Source of the DNA: Neobacillus niacini
Lineage (GTDB): Bacteria > Bacillota > Bacilli > Bacillales > Cytobacillaceae
Assembly: GCF_023715415.1 (NCBI RefSeq)
Contig: NZ_JAMBOB010000007.1
Location: 186,001-250,000, forward strand
Direction of reading: 5' to 3'
Length of the DNA: 64,000 nucleotides
The position numbers were made by a program, and so were the translations under genes. The notes under the pieces are model-generated. The model was not told the origin of the DNA and made no database searches. It worked only from the letters and a program-made list of their open reading frames with translations. Below, piece after piece: positions 1 to 9,788 of the stretch; positions within the stretch are counted from its first letter, which is position 1; the number at the start of each line of letters is the position of its first letter.

Positions 1-135
1 GATGTGGGTGAAAAGTTTGGATTTGTAAAGACAACCATTGAATTTGCGATTCAACACGAAGATCTCCATGATGACATGCTCGAGTACTTGAAGAACTTAG
101 TAGCATCATTCGAAAAAGAAAAAGTAATGCTTTAG
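1..135 (+). CDS. galU: UTP--glucose-1-phosphate uridylyltransferase, C-terminal end (partial)
   Basis: This is the last 44 codons of a gene that begins outside the window. GalU makes UDP-glucose from UTP and glucose-1-phosphate in the cytoplasm. The visible peptide starts DVGEKFGFVKTTIEFA and matches the C-terminal [16 protein letters not shown] of the complete GalU at 22894-23775, so this is a second paralogue. It lies 19 bp upstream of the initiating sugar transferase and 750 bp upstream of UDP-glucose dehydrogenase, which would use its product. Assignment rests on similarity to the in-window paralogue and on the known family C-terminus. Confidence 0.9.
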   Translation, partial: DVGEKFGFVKTTIEFAIQHEDLHDDMLEYLKNLVASFEKEKVML

Positions 136-154
136 TAGAAGGAAGGGAAGTATT

Positions 155-826
155 TTGTCTAATCTGGCGAACCAGGAAGTTGCATATAAACAAAACAAAT
201 CCATAAGTGTAAATGAACATAAACCCTATCTTCTAGTAAAGAGATGTATAGATATACTTGGAGCAACAGTTGGAATTGTGCTATTAAGTTTTCTCTTTGT
301 AGTTGTTGCGATTCTAATTAAGATTGAAGACCCTAAAGGTGCGGTACTATTTTCTCAAAAGAGAATCGGCTTAAATGGAAAAGAATTTAAAATGTATAAG
401 TTCCGTTCGATGGTATCCAATGCCGAAGAAAAGTTGGAAAATTTATTAAAATACAATGAGGTTAGTGGGGCTATGTTTAAAATGAAAGACGACCCACGGA
501 TCACAAAAATAGGGAAGTTTATAAGGAAAACGAGTATTGACGAACTCCCACAGCTAATTAATGTTTTAAAAGGTGATATGAGTTTGGTTGGGCCAAGACC
601 GCCTCTTCCTAGGGAAGTGGCTGAATATAGCGAATATGACAAGCAAAGGTTAATGGTGATACCAGGTTGTACAGGTCTTTGGCAAGTCAGTGGACGAAAT
701 AGCCTTGGATTTACTGAAATGGTGGAATTAGACCTCGAGTATATCCGAGAAAGATCTTTGGTATTTGATGTAAAAATTATTTTTAAAACAGTTTTTGTGC
801 TATTCGGTTCTAAAGACGCATTTTAA
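155..826 (+). CDS. Initiating sugar-phosphate transferase (WcaJ/CpsE/EpsL family)
   Basis: A 223-residue monotopic phosphoglycosyl transferase that would load the first sugar-phosphate onto undecaprenyl phosphate at the inner face of the membrane. One hydrophobic re-entrant segment lies at about residues 33-55. It is followed by the family motifs KRIGLNGKEFKMYKFRSM, SIDELPQ with the catalytic Asp-Glu pair, KGDMSLVGPRPPLP and GLWQVSGRN. It starts at TTG behind GGAAGGGAAG. It is the short form, without the four-helix N-terminal module of long WcaJ proteins. A WchF-like rhamnosyltransferase downstream suggests glucose-1-phosphate as substrate, which is an inference. Confidence 0.92.
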   Translation: MSNLANQEVAYKQNKSISVNEHKPYLLVKRCIDILGATVGIVLLSFLFVVVAILIKIEDPKGAVLFSQKRIGLNGKEFKMYKFRSMVSNAEEKLENLLKYNEVSGAMFKMKDDPRITKIGKFIRKTSIDELPQLINVLKGDMSLVGPRPPLPREVAEYSEYDKQRLMVIPGCTGLWQVSGRNSLGFTEMVELDLEYIRERSLVFDVKIIFKTVFVLFGSKDAF

Positions 827-886
827 TAGAACGATTGTGATAGACCACCGATACTAATAATTTTTACAAAATGGAGGAAATTATAA

Positions 887-2224
887 ATGAAAATTTCAGT
901 TGTTGGAACTGGCTATGTAGGATTAGTGACTGGAGTCTGTTTATCTGAAATTGGACACAATGTAACGTGTATTGATATAGATGAAAATAAACTAAACCAA
1001 TTGAGAGCGGGAATTTCTCCAATATTTGAGCCTGGTCTTGATGAATTAATGAAAAAGAACATTGAAGCCAATCGGTTGGTTTTTACTTCTGATCATAAAG
1101 ATGGTTTTAAAGACTCGGAGGTAATTTACATTGCTGTGGGTACACCAGAAAAGGAAGATGGATCTGCAAACCTTTCCTATGTAGAACAAGTAGCAATGGA
1201 TATAGCAAAACATGTAAATAATGATGTAACAGTTGTTACGAAAAGTACAGTTCCAGTTGGCACGAATAGTTGGATTAAACAAGTTATTCATTCGAACTTA
1301 GTGAATGACGTCAAAGTTGAGATTGTATCCAATCCGGAGTTTTTACGCGAAGGTTCTGCTATCTATGATTCATTTAACGGAGATCGAATTGTAATTGGAT
1401 TTGATAATGAAGAAGCAGGTAATATTATTGAGGAAATTAATAAGCCCTTCGGTATTCCTGTATTTAAAACGGACATTCGTAGTGCTGAAATGGTTAAATA
1501 TGCTTCTAATGCTTTCCTTGCAACGAAAATAAGCTTCATCAATGAAATATCTAATATTTGCGAAAGACTAGGAGCAAATGTGGAAGATGTTGCACTTGGT
1601 ATGGGACAAGACAGTAGAATCGGTACTCAATTCTTAAAAGCAGGTATTGGATATGGCGGCTCTTGCTTCCCTAAAGATACAAAGGCATTAGTACAAATCG
1701 CTGGTAATGTTGAATATGAATTTGAATTATTAAAAGGTGTCATTAACGTAAATAAAAAGCAGCAAGAAATCCTTATGGAGAAGCTTAATAATCGATTTGG
1801 TTCACTAGCAGGGAAAAAGGTAGCGGTACTAGGACTTGCTTTTAAACCTAATACAGATGACATGAGAGAGGCAGCTTCAATTACTATTACGAATCAATTG
1901 GTTGAAGGTGGAGCGCGAGTATTTGCATACGATCCAGTAGCAGCTGACAATGCAAAAAGAATTCTTAATAAAGAAGTAAATTATGTGGAAAATATTTTGG
2001 AAGCTATAAAAGATGCCGATGCTGCAATGATTCTAACAGAATGGGCTGAGATCAAAGATTTAAACCCAAAAGTATTTATAGAGAATATGTCAAGTCCGAT
2101 TGTTTTTGATGGTCGTAACTGTTATGAACTAGATCAAATGAAAGAATTTGATATTGAATATTACTCAATGGGTAGAGCAACAATAAATAGTAAAAGTATC
2201 ACAAGGGTTTTACAGAATAATTAA
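887..2224 (+). CDS. ugd: UDP-glucose 6-dehydrogenase
   Basis: Oxidises UDP-glucose to UDP-glucuronate with two NAD+. The 445-residue length is normal for the family. The N-terminal Rossmann motif GTGYVGLVTG lies at residues 7-16, and the catalytic cysteine (about residue 260) lies in GYGGSCFPKD. The C-terminal UDP-binding domain contains VLGLAFKPNTDDMREA. A good ribosome binding site (GGAGG) precedes the ATG. Its place directly after the initiating transferase and galU says the polymer probably contains glucuronic acid or a derivative. TuaD/YtcA/UgdH-type paralogues are not separable by sequence alone. Confidence 0.96.
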   Translation: MKISVVGTGYVGLVTGVCLSEIGHNVTCIDIDENKLNQLRAGISPIFEPGLDELMKKNIEANRLVFTSDHKDGFKDSEVIYIAVGTPEKEDGSANLSYVEQVAMDIAKHVNNDVTVVTKSTVPVGTNSWIKQVIHSNLVNDVKVEIVSNPEFLREGSAIYDSFNGDRIVIGFDNEEAGNIIEEINKPFGIPVFKTDIRSAEMVKYASNAFLATKISFINEISNICERLGANVEDVALGMGQDSRIGTQFLKAGIGYGGSCFPKDTKALVQIAGNVEYEFELLKGVINVNKKQQEILMEKLNNRFGSLAGKKVAVLGLAFKPNTDDMREAASITITNQLVEGGARVFAYDPVAADNAKRILNKEVNYVENILEAIKDADAAMILTEWAEIKDLNPKVFIENMSSPIVFDGRNCYELDQMKEFDIEYYSMGRATINSKSITRVLQNN

Positions 2225-2259
2225 ATAAAATTGGACTTTATGTAATTATATTTAACCTG

Positions 2260-2279
2260 CATTCTTTGAAAAAAGAATG
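2260..2279 (+). other. Small hairpin in the ugd-glycosyltransferase gap
   Basis: An 8-bp stem (CATTCTTT / AAAGAATG) with a GAAA tetraloop lies 36 bp after the ugd stop. No T-run follows, so it is more likely an RNA-stability or processing hairpin than a terminator. Confidence 0.4.
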
Positions 2280-2331
2280 AATGAATACTTTAATATACAA
2301 AATAAATTAAAGTGAGTGATTAAAGTTCAAT

Positions 2332-3486
2332 ATGAAAAATGTATTTATTATCGGAAGTAAAGGAATCCCATCAAGGTATGGCGGTTTTGAAACGTTTGTA
2401 GATAAATTAACAGAGCATAAGAAATCAAATGAAATTAAATATCATGTGGCTTGTTTAGCGGATAATTTTAACGAATTCGAGTATAACAATGCAAGATGTT
2501 TTAATGTTAATGTTCCAGAGATTGGACCTGCAAAAGCAGTCTATTACGACATTAAATCACTCGAGTTAGTTTATAAGTATATTAAAGATAATAGGATTAG
2601 TAACGCAATTGTTTATATACTAGCCTGTCGAATAGGCCCATTTATGAATTCTTACAAAAGTAAATTTGAGAAACTAGGGGTTCCCGTTTACGTGAACCCT
2701 GATGGTCATGAATGGAAAAGAGCGAAGTGGAATCGTTTTATACGACAGTACTGGAAATTATCTGAACGCTTAATGATAAAAAATACTGATTTGGCTATTT
2801 GTGACTCTAAGGCAATTGAGAAATATATTCATGAAGAATATAAAAGCTATCACCCAAAAACCACATTTATTGCATATGGTGCAACGGTAAATACTCCGAA
2901 TCAGTTGGATGAAAATAAATATCTTGAATGGTTAAAAAGTTGGAACATACAAGAAAGTGAATATTACTTAATTGTTGGTCGGTTTGTTCCTGAGAACAAC
3001 TACGAGTTAATGATTCGAGAATTTATGAAATCAAGTACTACAAAAGCTTTAGTTATTATTACAAACATTGAAGAAAATAAGTTTTACAATGACTTAAAAA
3101 AGAGTACTAATTTCGATTCGGACAAGAGAATTAAGTTTGTTGGAACTGTTTATGATCAGGAATTGCTATCTCAAATAAGAACCAAAGCTTTTGCGTACCT
3201 ACATGGACATGAAGTAGGCGGAACAAATCCATCGCTATTAGAGGCTATGGCGACAACTCCCTTAAACTTACTGTTAGATGTTCAATTTAACAGAGAAGTT
3301 GGCAGTGATGCTGCCCTTTATTTCGGAAAAGGTTCTAATGCCCTAGCAGCTACTATTCAGCAAGCGGATCATTTATCCTTGGAAGATTTGGAAACTATTG
3401 GCAACGAAGCGAAGAAGAGAATTGAAGAGGAGTATTCATGGGATATCATCGTTGATAAATATGAAAATCTATTCTTGGGGGATTAG
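2332..3486 (+). CDS. GT4 glycosyltransferase with DUF1972, probable rhamnosyltransferase (WchF/Cps2T-like)
   Basis: 384 residues. The N-terminal half carries the DUF1972 signature (IGSKGIPSRYGGFETFVDKL at residues 7-26) characteristic of the pneumococcal Cps2T/WchF family, which adds beta-1,4-L-rhamnose to lipid-linked glucose. The C-terminal half is a GT-B fold donor domain with the GGTNPSLLEAMA motif containing the E-x7-E-type acidic region. The dTDP-L-rhamnose genes rmlA-C-D-B close the same operon, so donor and enzyme fit. No membrane segment is seen; the protein is cytoplasmic or peripheral. Family assignment is strong; the exact linkage is inferred. Confidence 0.85.
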   Translation: MKNVFIIGSKGIPSRYGGFETFVDKLTEHKKSNEIKYHVACLADNFNEFEYNNARCFNVNVPEIGPAKAVYYDIKSLELVYKYIKDNRISNAIVYILACRIGPFMNSYKSKFEKLGVPVYVNPDGHEWKRAKWNRFIRQYWKLSERLMIKNTDLAICDSKAIEKYIHEEYKSYHPKTTFIAYGATVNTPNQLDENKYLEWLKSWNIQESEYYLIVGRFVPENNYELMIREFMKSSTTKALVIITNIEENKFYNDLKKSTNFDSDKRIKFVGTVYDQELLSQIRTKAFAYLHGHEVGGTNPSLLEAMATTPLNLLLDVQFNREVGSDAALYFGKGSNALAATIQQADHLSLEDLETIGNEAKKRIEEEYSWDIIVDKYENLFLGD

Positions 3487-3489
3487 TAC

Positions 3490-4830
3490 ATGAGAATATT
3501 ACATTATACTCTTGGTCTCCCGCCAGTTAGAAGTGGTGGTCTCACAAAATATGCCGTGGATCTTATGGAAGAGCAAACGAAGGATCATGAAGTCATTCAT
3601 TTATATCCCGGAAATATAGATTTACTTAACAAGGAGACTAGGATATCAAAGAACAAAAAAATCACTTCAACTATCGAGCATTATCATATTATTAATTCGT
3701 TACCTCTTCCATTGTTTAGAGGGATTAAGCAGCCAGAGGATTTTATGAAGGATGGTCCCTCTGATATATATCTAGGTTTTTTGCAAGAAGTTAGGCCGGA
3801 TGTAATTCATATCCATACCTTGATGGGGATTCACAAGGAATTTTTCAAATCTGCCAAAAGTCTTGGAATCAGGATGGTCTATACTTCTCATGACTATTTT
3901 GGCATTTGTCCTACCATCAATTTATATAAGGATCAACACAAAACGAATTGTACGGATTATGAAGATGGGAAGGGCTGTATAGAATGTTGTGCTAATGCGA
4001 TGGGTACCAAGTCTCTATTCCTTACACAAACACCTATTTATCCATTTTTGAGAAAACTAAAAAAGTTAAAGCCTGCAAAACAAAATGGTGAGTCAGATTT
4101 ACCTATTCTTACTATAGAAGATTATAATCAAGAACATGCTGATAAATATGTAATGTTAAGAGAATTCTACTTAGACATTCTTCGCAAAATTGATTTTTTC
4201 CATTTCAATAGTACAGTAGCAGAGAGCGTCTTTAAGGAGTATTTGCCAAACTTAAAAGGTAAAGTTGTGGATATTACTCACAGTGGAATTAAGGCAGTTA
4301 AAAGTATGAAAACAAAGTCTTCTAAAATTCGTTTAGGATATTTAGGGCCGTTAAAGGAATTTAAGGGCTTCAATTTACTACTCAATGCCTTTATACAATT
4401 GCCGAGTGATAAATATGAACTACATCTGTATGGCGATGAAGGTAAGTTAGGGATCCCAGAGAATGTATTCTTGCATGGCCGTTATTCAACAGATGAGCTT
4501 GAAAAGATATTTTCTATGATAGATGCCTTAATTGTGCCAAGTATCTGGAAAGAAACATTTGGTTTTGTTGCATTAGAGGGATTAAGCCATGGCACTCCGA
4601 TAATCGTATCTGAAAATGTAGGTAGTAAAGATTTAGTATCAGATGAATACGGTTGGAAATTCTCCTTTAGTTCCATAACAGATTTAAGAGAGCTTTTGCT
4701 ATCACTAAATAAAAAGGATTTATATAAAAAGCATTTAAATATCCAACAAAATTTTAAGGTAAGCACTATAAATGAACATTGTAGTGCGCTTTATGCTGAA
4801 ATTTACGATAGTAAAAAGGTGACTTTATGA
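3490..4830 (+). CDS. GT4-family glycosyltransferase
   Basis: A 446-residue GT-B glycosyltransferase. The N-terminal acceptor domain has a glycine-rich start (LPPVRSGGLTKYAVDLMEE) and an inserted cysteine cluster around residues 143-176 (GICP, NCTDYEDGKGCIECC) that may bind a metal. The C-terminal donor domain has ETFGFVALEGLSHGTPIIVS with the conserved E-x7-E. It starts 3 bp after the previous stop, so the two are translationally coupled, and it overlaps the acyltransferase by 4 bp (ATGA). Sugar specificity cannot be read from the sequence. Confidence 0.85.
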   Translation: MRILHYTLGLPPVRSGGLTKYAVDLMEEQTKDHEVIHLYPGNIDLLNKETRISKNKKITSTIEHYHIINSLPLPLFRGIKQPEDFMKDGPSDIYLGFLQEVRPDVIHIHTLMGIHKEFFKSAKSLGIRMVYTSHDYFGICPTINLYKDQHKTNCTDYEDGKGCIECCANAMGTKSLFLTQTPIYPFLRKLKKLKPAKQNGESDLPILTIEDYNQEHADKYVMLREFYLDILRKIDFFHFNSTVAESVFKEYLPNLKGKVVDITHSGIKAVKSMKTKSSKIRLGYLGPLKEFKGFNLLLNAFIQLPSDKYELHLYGDEGKLGIPENVFLHGRYSTDELEKIFSMIDALIVPSIWKETFGFVALEGLSHGTPIIVSENVGSKDLVSDEYGWKFSFSSITDLRELLLSLNKKDLYKKHLNIQQNFKVSTINEHCSALYAEIYDSKKVTL

Positions 4831-5516
4831 GAAAAATAGTTTCATTTCTTGCTTCAAAACTTAAGGGTAAGGAAATGGTAATTGACGAGAATATCCCTAT
4901 GAGCTACTTGTTTTTTTTAGGTTTAGATTTTTTCCTAGCTATTTTAAGAGGGGTATTGTTACTAGGTTTGGGTTCCAAGGGGAAGATGTTTGTTAAATCC
5001 AAAAGTGTTAAGCTACTCTGCCGATCTAAAATACAACTAGGCAATAATGTTAGACTTGGTGAAAAGGTTTTGATTGATGGTTTATCAAAATATGGAGTAC
5101 AACTAGGCAATAATGTCGCCATTGGATCAAGTACAATCATAAAATGCACGGGCAGTTTTACTGATATTGGAGAAGGTTTGAAAATAGGTAACAACTTTGG
5201 ATGCGGTGAGAATTGCTTTTTTGGGTCTGCAGGTGGAATCGAAATAGGAAATGATGTGATAATGGGACAATCTGTTCGATTTCATGCTCAAAACCATAAT
5301 TATAGCGACATAAACAAGCCAATAAGAGAACAAGGAGTTAATCAAATCGGTATTAAAATAGGAAATGACTGTTGGATTGGTTCGGGCGTGGTTTTTTTAG
5401 ATGGTGTTAAAGTTGGTAATGGTTGTGTAATAGGCGCTAATACACTTGTAAATAAAGATATTCCCGATAATAGTATAGCCGTTGGTAACCCAGTAAAGGT
5501 AGTAAAACAAAGATGA
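4827..5516 (+). CDS. Hexapeptide-repeat O-acyltransferase (WcaF/LbetaH family)
   Basis: 229 residues made mostly of left-handed beta-helix hexapeptide repeats (for example KIQLGNNVRLGEKVLIDG and NVAIGSSTIIK), ending in the typical IGANTLVNKDIPDNSIAVGNPVKVV. Proteins of this type acetylate a sugar hydroxyl using acetyl-CoA. A hydrophobic stretch at about residues 26-50 precedes the helix. A histidine in HAQNHNYSD is the likely catalytic base by analogy with the family. It overlaps the upstream glycosyltransferase stop by 4 bp. Likely role: O-acetylation of the repeat unit (inference). Confidence 0.85.
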   Translation: MRKIVSFLASKLKGKEMVIDENIPMSYLFFLGLDFFLAILRGVLLLGLGSKGKMFVKSKSVKLLCRSKIQLGNNVRLGEKVLIDGLSKYGVQLGNNVAIGSSTIIKCTGSFTDIGEGLKIGNNFGCGENCFFGSAGGIEIGNDVIMGQSVRFHAQNHNYSDINKPIREQGVNQIGIKIGNDCWIGSGVVFLDGVKVGNGCVIGANTLVNKDIPDNSIAVGNPVKVVKQR

Positions 5517-5535
5517 AAATATAAGGGGTGAAACA

Positions 5536-6351
5536 ATGATTGATGTAATTATTCCTGTATACAATGGTTTTGATGAAACAAAGGAATGTATAAATTCCTT
5601 ATTGTCATGTAGTAATAAGAGTAGTCATAGATTGATTTTTATTAATGATAATTCACCAAATAAAGATATTCATACATTACTTAATGAACTAAATAATGAG
5701 AACACAATTGTATTGCATAATCAAAATAATCTTGGGTTTGTCAAATCGGTAAATAAAGGTATGAAGTATTCTAATCATGATGTAATTTTATTGAATTCCG
5801 ATACAGTCGTAACTAACAATTGGATTGATAAATTATATCATGCGGCATACTCTGATGAGAAAATTGGAACTGTTACAGCAAGCACTAATAATGGCACGAT
5901 TGCGTCTGTTCCATATTTTAACCAAGACAATGAACTCCCAGAGGGTTATTCAATAGAGCAGTTTTCCCAACTAGTTGAAAAGGTCTCGGATAAAATATAT
6001 CCCGTCATACCAACGGCCGTAGGTCATGCCATGTATATTAAAAGAACTATGTTAGATTTGATCGGCTATTTTGATGAAGAGACTTTTGGTATGGGTTATG
6101 GTGAGGAAATGGACTTTTCCTGCAGAGTGATAAGGAGAGGGTATAAAAACATTTTAGCAGATGATACATTCATTTTTCACTATGGAAGTACATCATTTAA
6201 AAGTGATAAAGCAAAACTAATCGCAATTCATAAGAGAAAGCTATTAAAAAAGCATTGGTGGTATCCAATAAATGTGAAAAAGTTTATTTACTTTGATAAA
6301 AAAGTAAAAAATATATGCAAAAGAATTGAAGAAGAAATTAGGATGCGGTGA
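5536..6351 (+). CDS. GT2-family glycosyltransferase
   Basis: A 271-residue GT-A fold enzyme. It starts with IDVIIPVYNGFDETKECINS. The nucleotide-binding acidic motif is NSDTVVTNNW (around residue 92), and GYGEEMDFSCRVIRRGY carries the ED acceptor-side motif. It resembles the protein at 8838-9719 in the same positions, so the two are probably paralogues adding related sugars. Rhamnosyltransferases commonly show this architecture, but specificity is not determined. It starts at ATG 15 bp after a GGGGTG ribosome binding site region. Confidence 0.85.
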   Translation: MIDVIIPVYNGFDETKECINSLLSCSNKSSHRLIFINDNSPNKDIHTLLNELNNENTIVLHNQNNLGFVKSVNKGMKYSNHDVILLNSDTVVTNNWIDKLYHAAYSDEKIGTVTASTNNGTIASVPYFNQDNELPEGYSIEQFSQLVEKVSDKIYPVIPTAVGHAMYIKRTMLDLIGYFDEETFGMGYGEEMDFSCRVIRRGYKNILADDTFIFHYGSTSFKSDKAKLIAIHKRKLLKKHWWYPINVKKFIYFDKKVKNICKRIEEEIRMR

Positions 6352-6352
6352 A

Positions 6353-7882
6353 ATGAGTATTTTTCAAAAAAAAATAGGCTTAAATATGATCGCGGTAATC
6401 ATAACTATTATATTAGTTTCTACCTTAAGTTTATTGGGCGTATTCAAATCTAATATTATTTCTCTGGCTTTATTTGGAGCAATTCTATTTATACTTCTAT
6501 ATTTAGCGGCCAATAAAAAAGTATTTTGGTGTTATTTGCTAATTATACCTTTGGTACCTACTTATTTTGCTTTTAATTTATCCGATAGTCTTCCACTTCT
6601 AAGTGCATACAGAATGCTTTTACTTGTATTAGTTATTGATCAGTTAATCCTAAAAAAAAGGACCCCTTTATTAGTAAAAACAATAAGCAAGGATAAATTT
6701 GCTCCAATCATTACCATTTATTCATTAGGGATTTTTTTCATAGGTTTATATCACTTTATATCTAAATCCAATACAACTGCGTTTGTAGGAACTATTGCTA
6801 TTTTATTTGAGTATGTTCTTTTGTATTACATTGTTTTAATGAATATAAACTTGATAATTAAGAAAAAAGGAAAAAGTGAAACACTAAAGGGAATATTAAA
6901 AATACTTTGTATAAGTGCGTTTATACTTGCAATATTTGGTATTATTGAACGCTTAATTTCATTTAATTTATTTACTTTACTTGATATTTCTCAGAGAGCT
7001 GGAATAGGGGCAACTACCCATGTGAGGATGGGGGAACTTCGTGTAAGTACGAGTTTTATTCATTCTTTAGGTTATGGTTTATATCTACTGTTAATGATAC
7101 CAATTGTCTTTTATCAAGTAACTATCTATAAAGAAACAAAAGGAAAGCAATATTATTTTAATTTGATTTTATTACTGTTACTCTTTGTAAATATATTGTT
7201 CACAAACTCAAGATCAACTTTGTTAGCACTTGCAGCTTCAATGCTAATCTTTTTTTTCCTTTCGAATTTTAAGAAAAAAATTATTAGTTTATATCTCGTG
7301 ATTTTAATTGGTATACCGATAATAGGTCTTAGTTTGACACCTTTTGCAGAGAAAATCCCTGTGATTTCAAGTATAAGCGGAAATGTTAAATCTCTGTCAG
7401 ATACTTTATTAGGGACATCCTATGTTGAAAACTACGGATCGAATGAGGAACCTTTTACCTATAGGAAGCAGCTGATTACTTTTGCTTTTAGTCAAACAGG
7501 TTATGAAAATATTGCTGGAAAAGGCATTGGATTTATTCGTAAGGAACCTTTAGTCTTTTATCTTCCTGAAATTAATCCTTACGGTTTAACAGTCTCTTAC
7601 TCCGTGGATAATTACTATGTAAATGTTAAATTAGAATTAGGCTGGGTTGGATTAATATTAACGATTTCACTATTTTTAGTATTTTTAGTATCAATATTTA
7701 AAAACAGGAATAATTCCTTTTTTAATAAAATTCTTTTAGTGTCACTATCTGGTTATTTATTTGAGTTAACAATGGTTGGCGAACTAGACACACTAAAATA
7801 TATTTGGATTATTTTCGCAGTATTTACTGCATTTTCTGTTTATCCTCAAAACTACGATAAACAAAGTATTTCTCCACAATAG
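6353..7882 (+). CDS. O-antigen/polysaccharide polymerase (Wzy-like)
   Basis: A 509-residue integral membrane protein with roughly eleven hydrophobic segments and a large extracytoplasmic loop (about residues 335-410), the layout of Wzy/WaaL-type polymerases. The motif NSRSTLLALAASM sits before the large loop, as in other O-antigen ligase/polymerase (PF04932-type) proteins. An upstream in-frame TTG exists, but the ATG at 6353 directly follows the preceding TGA and has GGATGCGGTG upstream, so I chose it. It would polymerise undecaprenyl-linked repeats flipped by the Wzx at 9789. Confidence 0.85.
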   Translation: MSIFQKKIGLNMIAVIITIILVSTLSLLGVFKSNIISLALFGAILFILLYLAANKKVFWCYLLIIPLVPTYFAFNLSDSLPLLSAYRMLLLVLVIDQLILKKRTPLLVKTISKDKFAPIITIYSLGIFFIGLYHFISKSNTTAFVGTIAILFEYVLLYYIVLMNINLIIKKKGKSETLKGILKILCISAFILAIFGIIERLISFNLFTLLDISQRAGIGATTHVRMGELRVSTSFIHSLGYGLYLLLMIPIVFYQVTIYKETKGKQYYFNLILLLLLFVNILFTNSRSTLLALAASMLIFFFLSNFKKKIISLYLVILIGIPIIGLSLTPFAEKIPVISSISGNVKSLSDTLLGTSYVENYGSNEEPFTYRKQLITFAFSQTGYENIAGKGIGFIRKEPLVFYLPEINPYGLTVSYSVDNYYVNVKLELGWVGLILTISLFLVFLVSIFKNRNNSFFNKILLVSLSGYLFELTMVGELDTLKYIWIIFAVFTAFSVYPQNYDKQSISPQ

Positions 7883-7964
7883 CCGGACAAAATATCTATT
7901 GATTCTTTTTTTATAAATACTTTTTGTACCATTACTAAATTATGATACTAAAGGAGGTGTCGGT

Positions 7965-8786
7965 TTGGATATTTCAGTTGTTATTCCAACCTATAATCGT
8001 GCTGGTATTATTAAAGAGTCAATAAAGAGTGTGCTTGATCAAACCTTGGCTCCTCTTGAAATCATCATTGTGGATGATTTTTCTACGGATAATACTAAGG
8101 ACGTAATAGACTCTTTTAATAATCCAAAAATTAAATACGTATTAAACAAGTTTTCAAAAGGGGCAAATGGGGCAAGAAATACCGGAATAAAACTGGCTCA
8201 AGGCACCTATATTGCCTTTCAAGATAGTGATGATATTTGGCTGCCAAACAAGTTAGAACTACAAATAAAATATATGATAGAAAACCCTGAAGTGGACATG
8301 TGCTTCTGCAGTTTAAATATCATAAATGGTCCAAGGAGAATCGTACCTAAAAGAAAAGTACAATTTACTGAAATTGAAAAAGAACTAAGAAAAAATAACT
8401 TTATTAGTACACAGGCGATTTTTATCAAAAAAGAAGTAGCTATGAATACTTTGTTTGATGAGGAGCTTTTGCGTTTTCAAGATTGGGATTTTTGCTTAAG
8501 GGTTGCTAAATCATACACAATTGGTCATCTAGATAGTCCGCTTGTAGATGTTGAAGTTCAATCTGACAGTATAACTAAGAAAGTAAATGGACTAGAAGCT
8601 TTTTATCAACTAATAAATCGACACCCAGAAATTGCAAATGCTGATATAGCAAATAAATCATTATATAATAAAGTTTTGTTTAACAGAACAAAAAAAGACA
8701 ATAAGTTTGAATCCTTAATGTATTTCACAAAATACGTAATATATAAGGTTTTTGAAAAAACATTTATCAAAGTTGAGCGAGTATAA
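7965..8786 (+). CDS. GT2-family glycosyltransferase
   Basis: A 273-residue GT-A glycosyltransferase. Residues 3-22 (ISVVIPTYNRAGIIKESIKS) open the nucleotide-binding domain, with DDFSTDNTKDV and the DxD-type motif QDSDDIW at about residue 86. It begins at TTG, 9 bp after a strong AAAGGAGGTG. An 82-bp gap separates it from the polymerase. The acceptor domain ends without membrane segments. Donor sugar unknown. Confidence 0.85.
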   Translation: MDISVVIPTYNRAGIIKESIKSVLDQTLAPLEIIIVDDFSTDNTKDVIDSFNNPKIKYVLNKFSKGANGARNTGIKLAQGTYIAFQDSDDIWLPNKLELQIKYMIENPEVDMCFCSLNIINGPRRIVPKRKVQFTEIEKELRKNNFISTQAIFIKKEVAMNTLFDEELLRFQDWDFCLRVAKSYTIGHLDSPLVDVEVQSDSITKKVNGLEAFYQLINRHPEIANADIANKSLYNKVLFNRTKKDNKFESLMYFTKYVIYKVFEKTFIKVERV

Positions 8787-8837
8787 AAGTATTATTTATA
8801 TGCAAATAAAGAGGACTGGCCGTTAAGGAGAAGTAGA

Positions 8838-9719
8838 ATGCAAAAAGTAGACATACTATTGCCTATATACAATTCATATGATGAAACTTTGAATTGTATC
8901 GAAAGCATATTAAAACACACGCCGGAAGGTTCTTATAACCTATACTTATTGGATGATAACAGCCCCGACCAAAGGATTGAAGAACTAACTTTTCAACTTT
9001 CCAACAAACATCAGCATATCACTGTAATTCGAAACATGAAAAATTTAGGATTCCCTGAAAATGTAAATAATGGATTGCGTTCTAGTAAAAATGATGTGGT
9101 AATTATTAATAGTGATACATTAGTTACTAATTCATGGCTCGAAGTATTAGTGGAGACTGCATACCTGGATGAGAAAATAGCTGCAGTCAACCCCATGAGT
9201 AATTATGGAAACATTTCAGGAGTCCCGACACTTAATAACGAAATCAATGATTTATTCAGTTATGAAGAGTTAGTAGCTGCATTTGTAAAAAGCAATTTAA
9301 ACGGATATGTAGAGGCACCGTTATTAATTGGTTTTTGTATGTATGTAAAAAGAAGTGCTTTACAGAGAGTTGGATTATTTGATTCAGAAACCTTTAAAAG
9401 GGGCTATGGTGAAGAATCAGATTGGTGTATGAGGGCAAGGAAACTGGAATATAAGTTAGTGGTTGCCAAGGGCTCTTATGTTCATCATATTGGCGGGGTC
9501 TCATTTGGAGAAGAAAAAGAAAAACTAAGAAATCAATCAAGAGAAATTCTTCTAACTAGGTATCCTGGAATCGATCAAGAACTGGTGAAATATGTGAAGG
9601 AAAACACATTAAAAGATATTAGAAAAATGATGTGTGGTGAACTTCATTTATTGAAAAAGAATACGAACATGAAGTTAAAACTAAAGATAATTAAAAACTT
9701 ATTGAAGAATTATCTATGA
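8838..9719 (+). CDS. GT2-family glycosyltransferase (paralogue of 5536-6351)
   Basis: A 293-residue GT-A glycosyltransferase with VDILLPIYNSYDETLNC, the nucleotide-binding NSDTLVTNSWLEVLVETAY and the GYGEESDWCMRARKLEY motif. The order and wording of motifs closely follow the enzyme at 5536. The C-terminal ~50 residues are lysine-rich and likely lie on the membrane surface. Possible rhamnosyltransferase; not determined. Confidence 0.84.
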   Translation: MQKVDILLPIYNSYDETLNCIESILKHTPEGSYNLYLLDDNSPDQRIEELTFQLSNKHQHITVIRNMKNLGFPENVNNGLRSSKNDVVIINSDTLVTNSWLEVLVETAYLDEKIAAVNPMSNYGNISGVPTLNNEINDLFSYEELVAAFVKSNLNGYVEAPLLIGFCMYVKRSALQRVGLFDSETFKRGYGEESDWCMRARKLEYKLVVAKGSYVHHIGGVSFGEEKEKLRNQSREILLTRYPGIDQELVKYVKENTLKDIRKMMCGELHLLKKNTNMKLKLKIIKNLLKNYL

Positions 9720-9788
9720 TATTTCAAATTGTCATGAAAGCTTTATATTGTATTAGACGATATATATAAAAGGGTATGAACATATTAA

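Noticed and set aside
7965..9719. Possible recent tandem duplication of neighbouring GT2 genes
   Set aside because: The 7965 and 8838 products share only family motifs; the closer paralogue of 8838 is at 5536.
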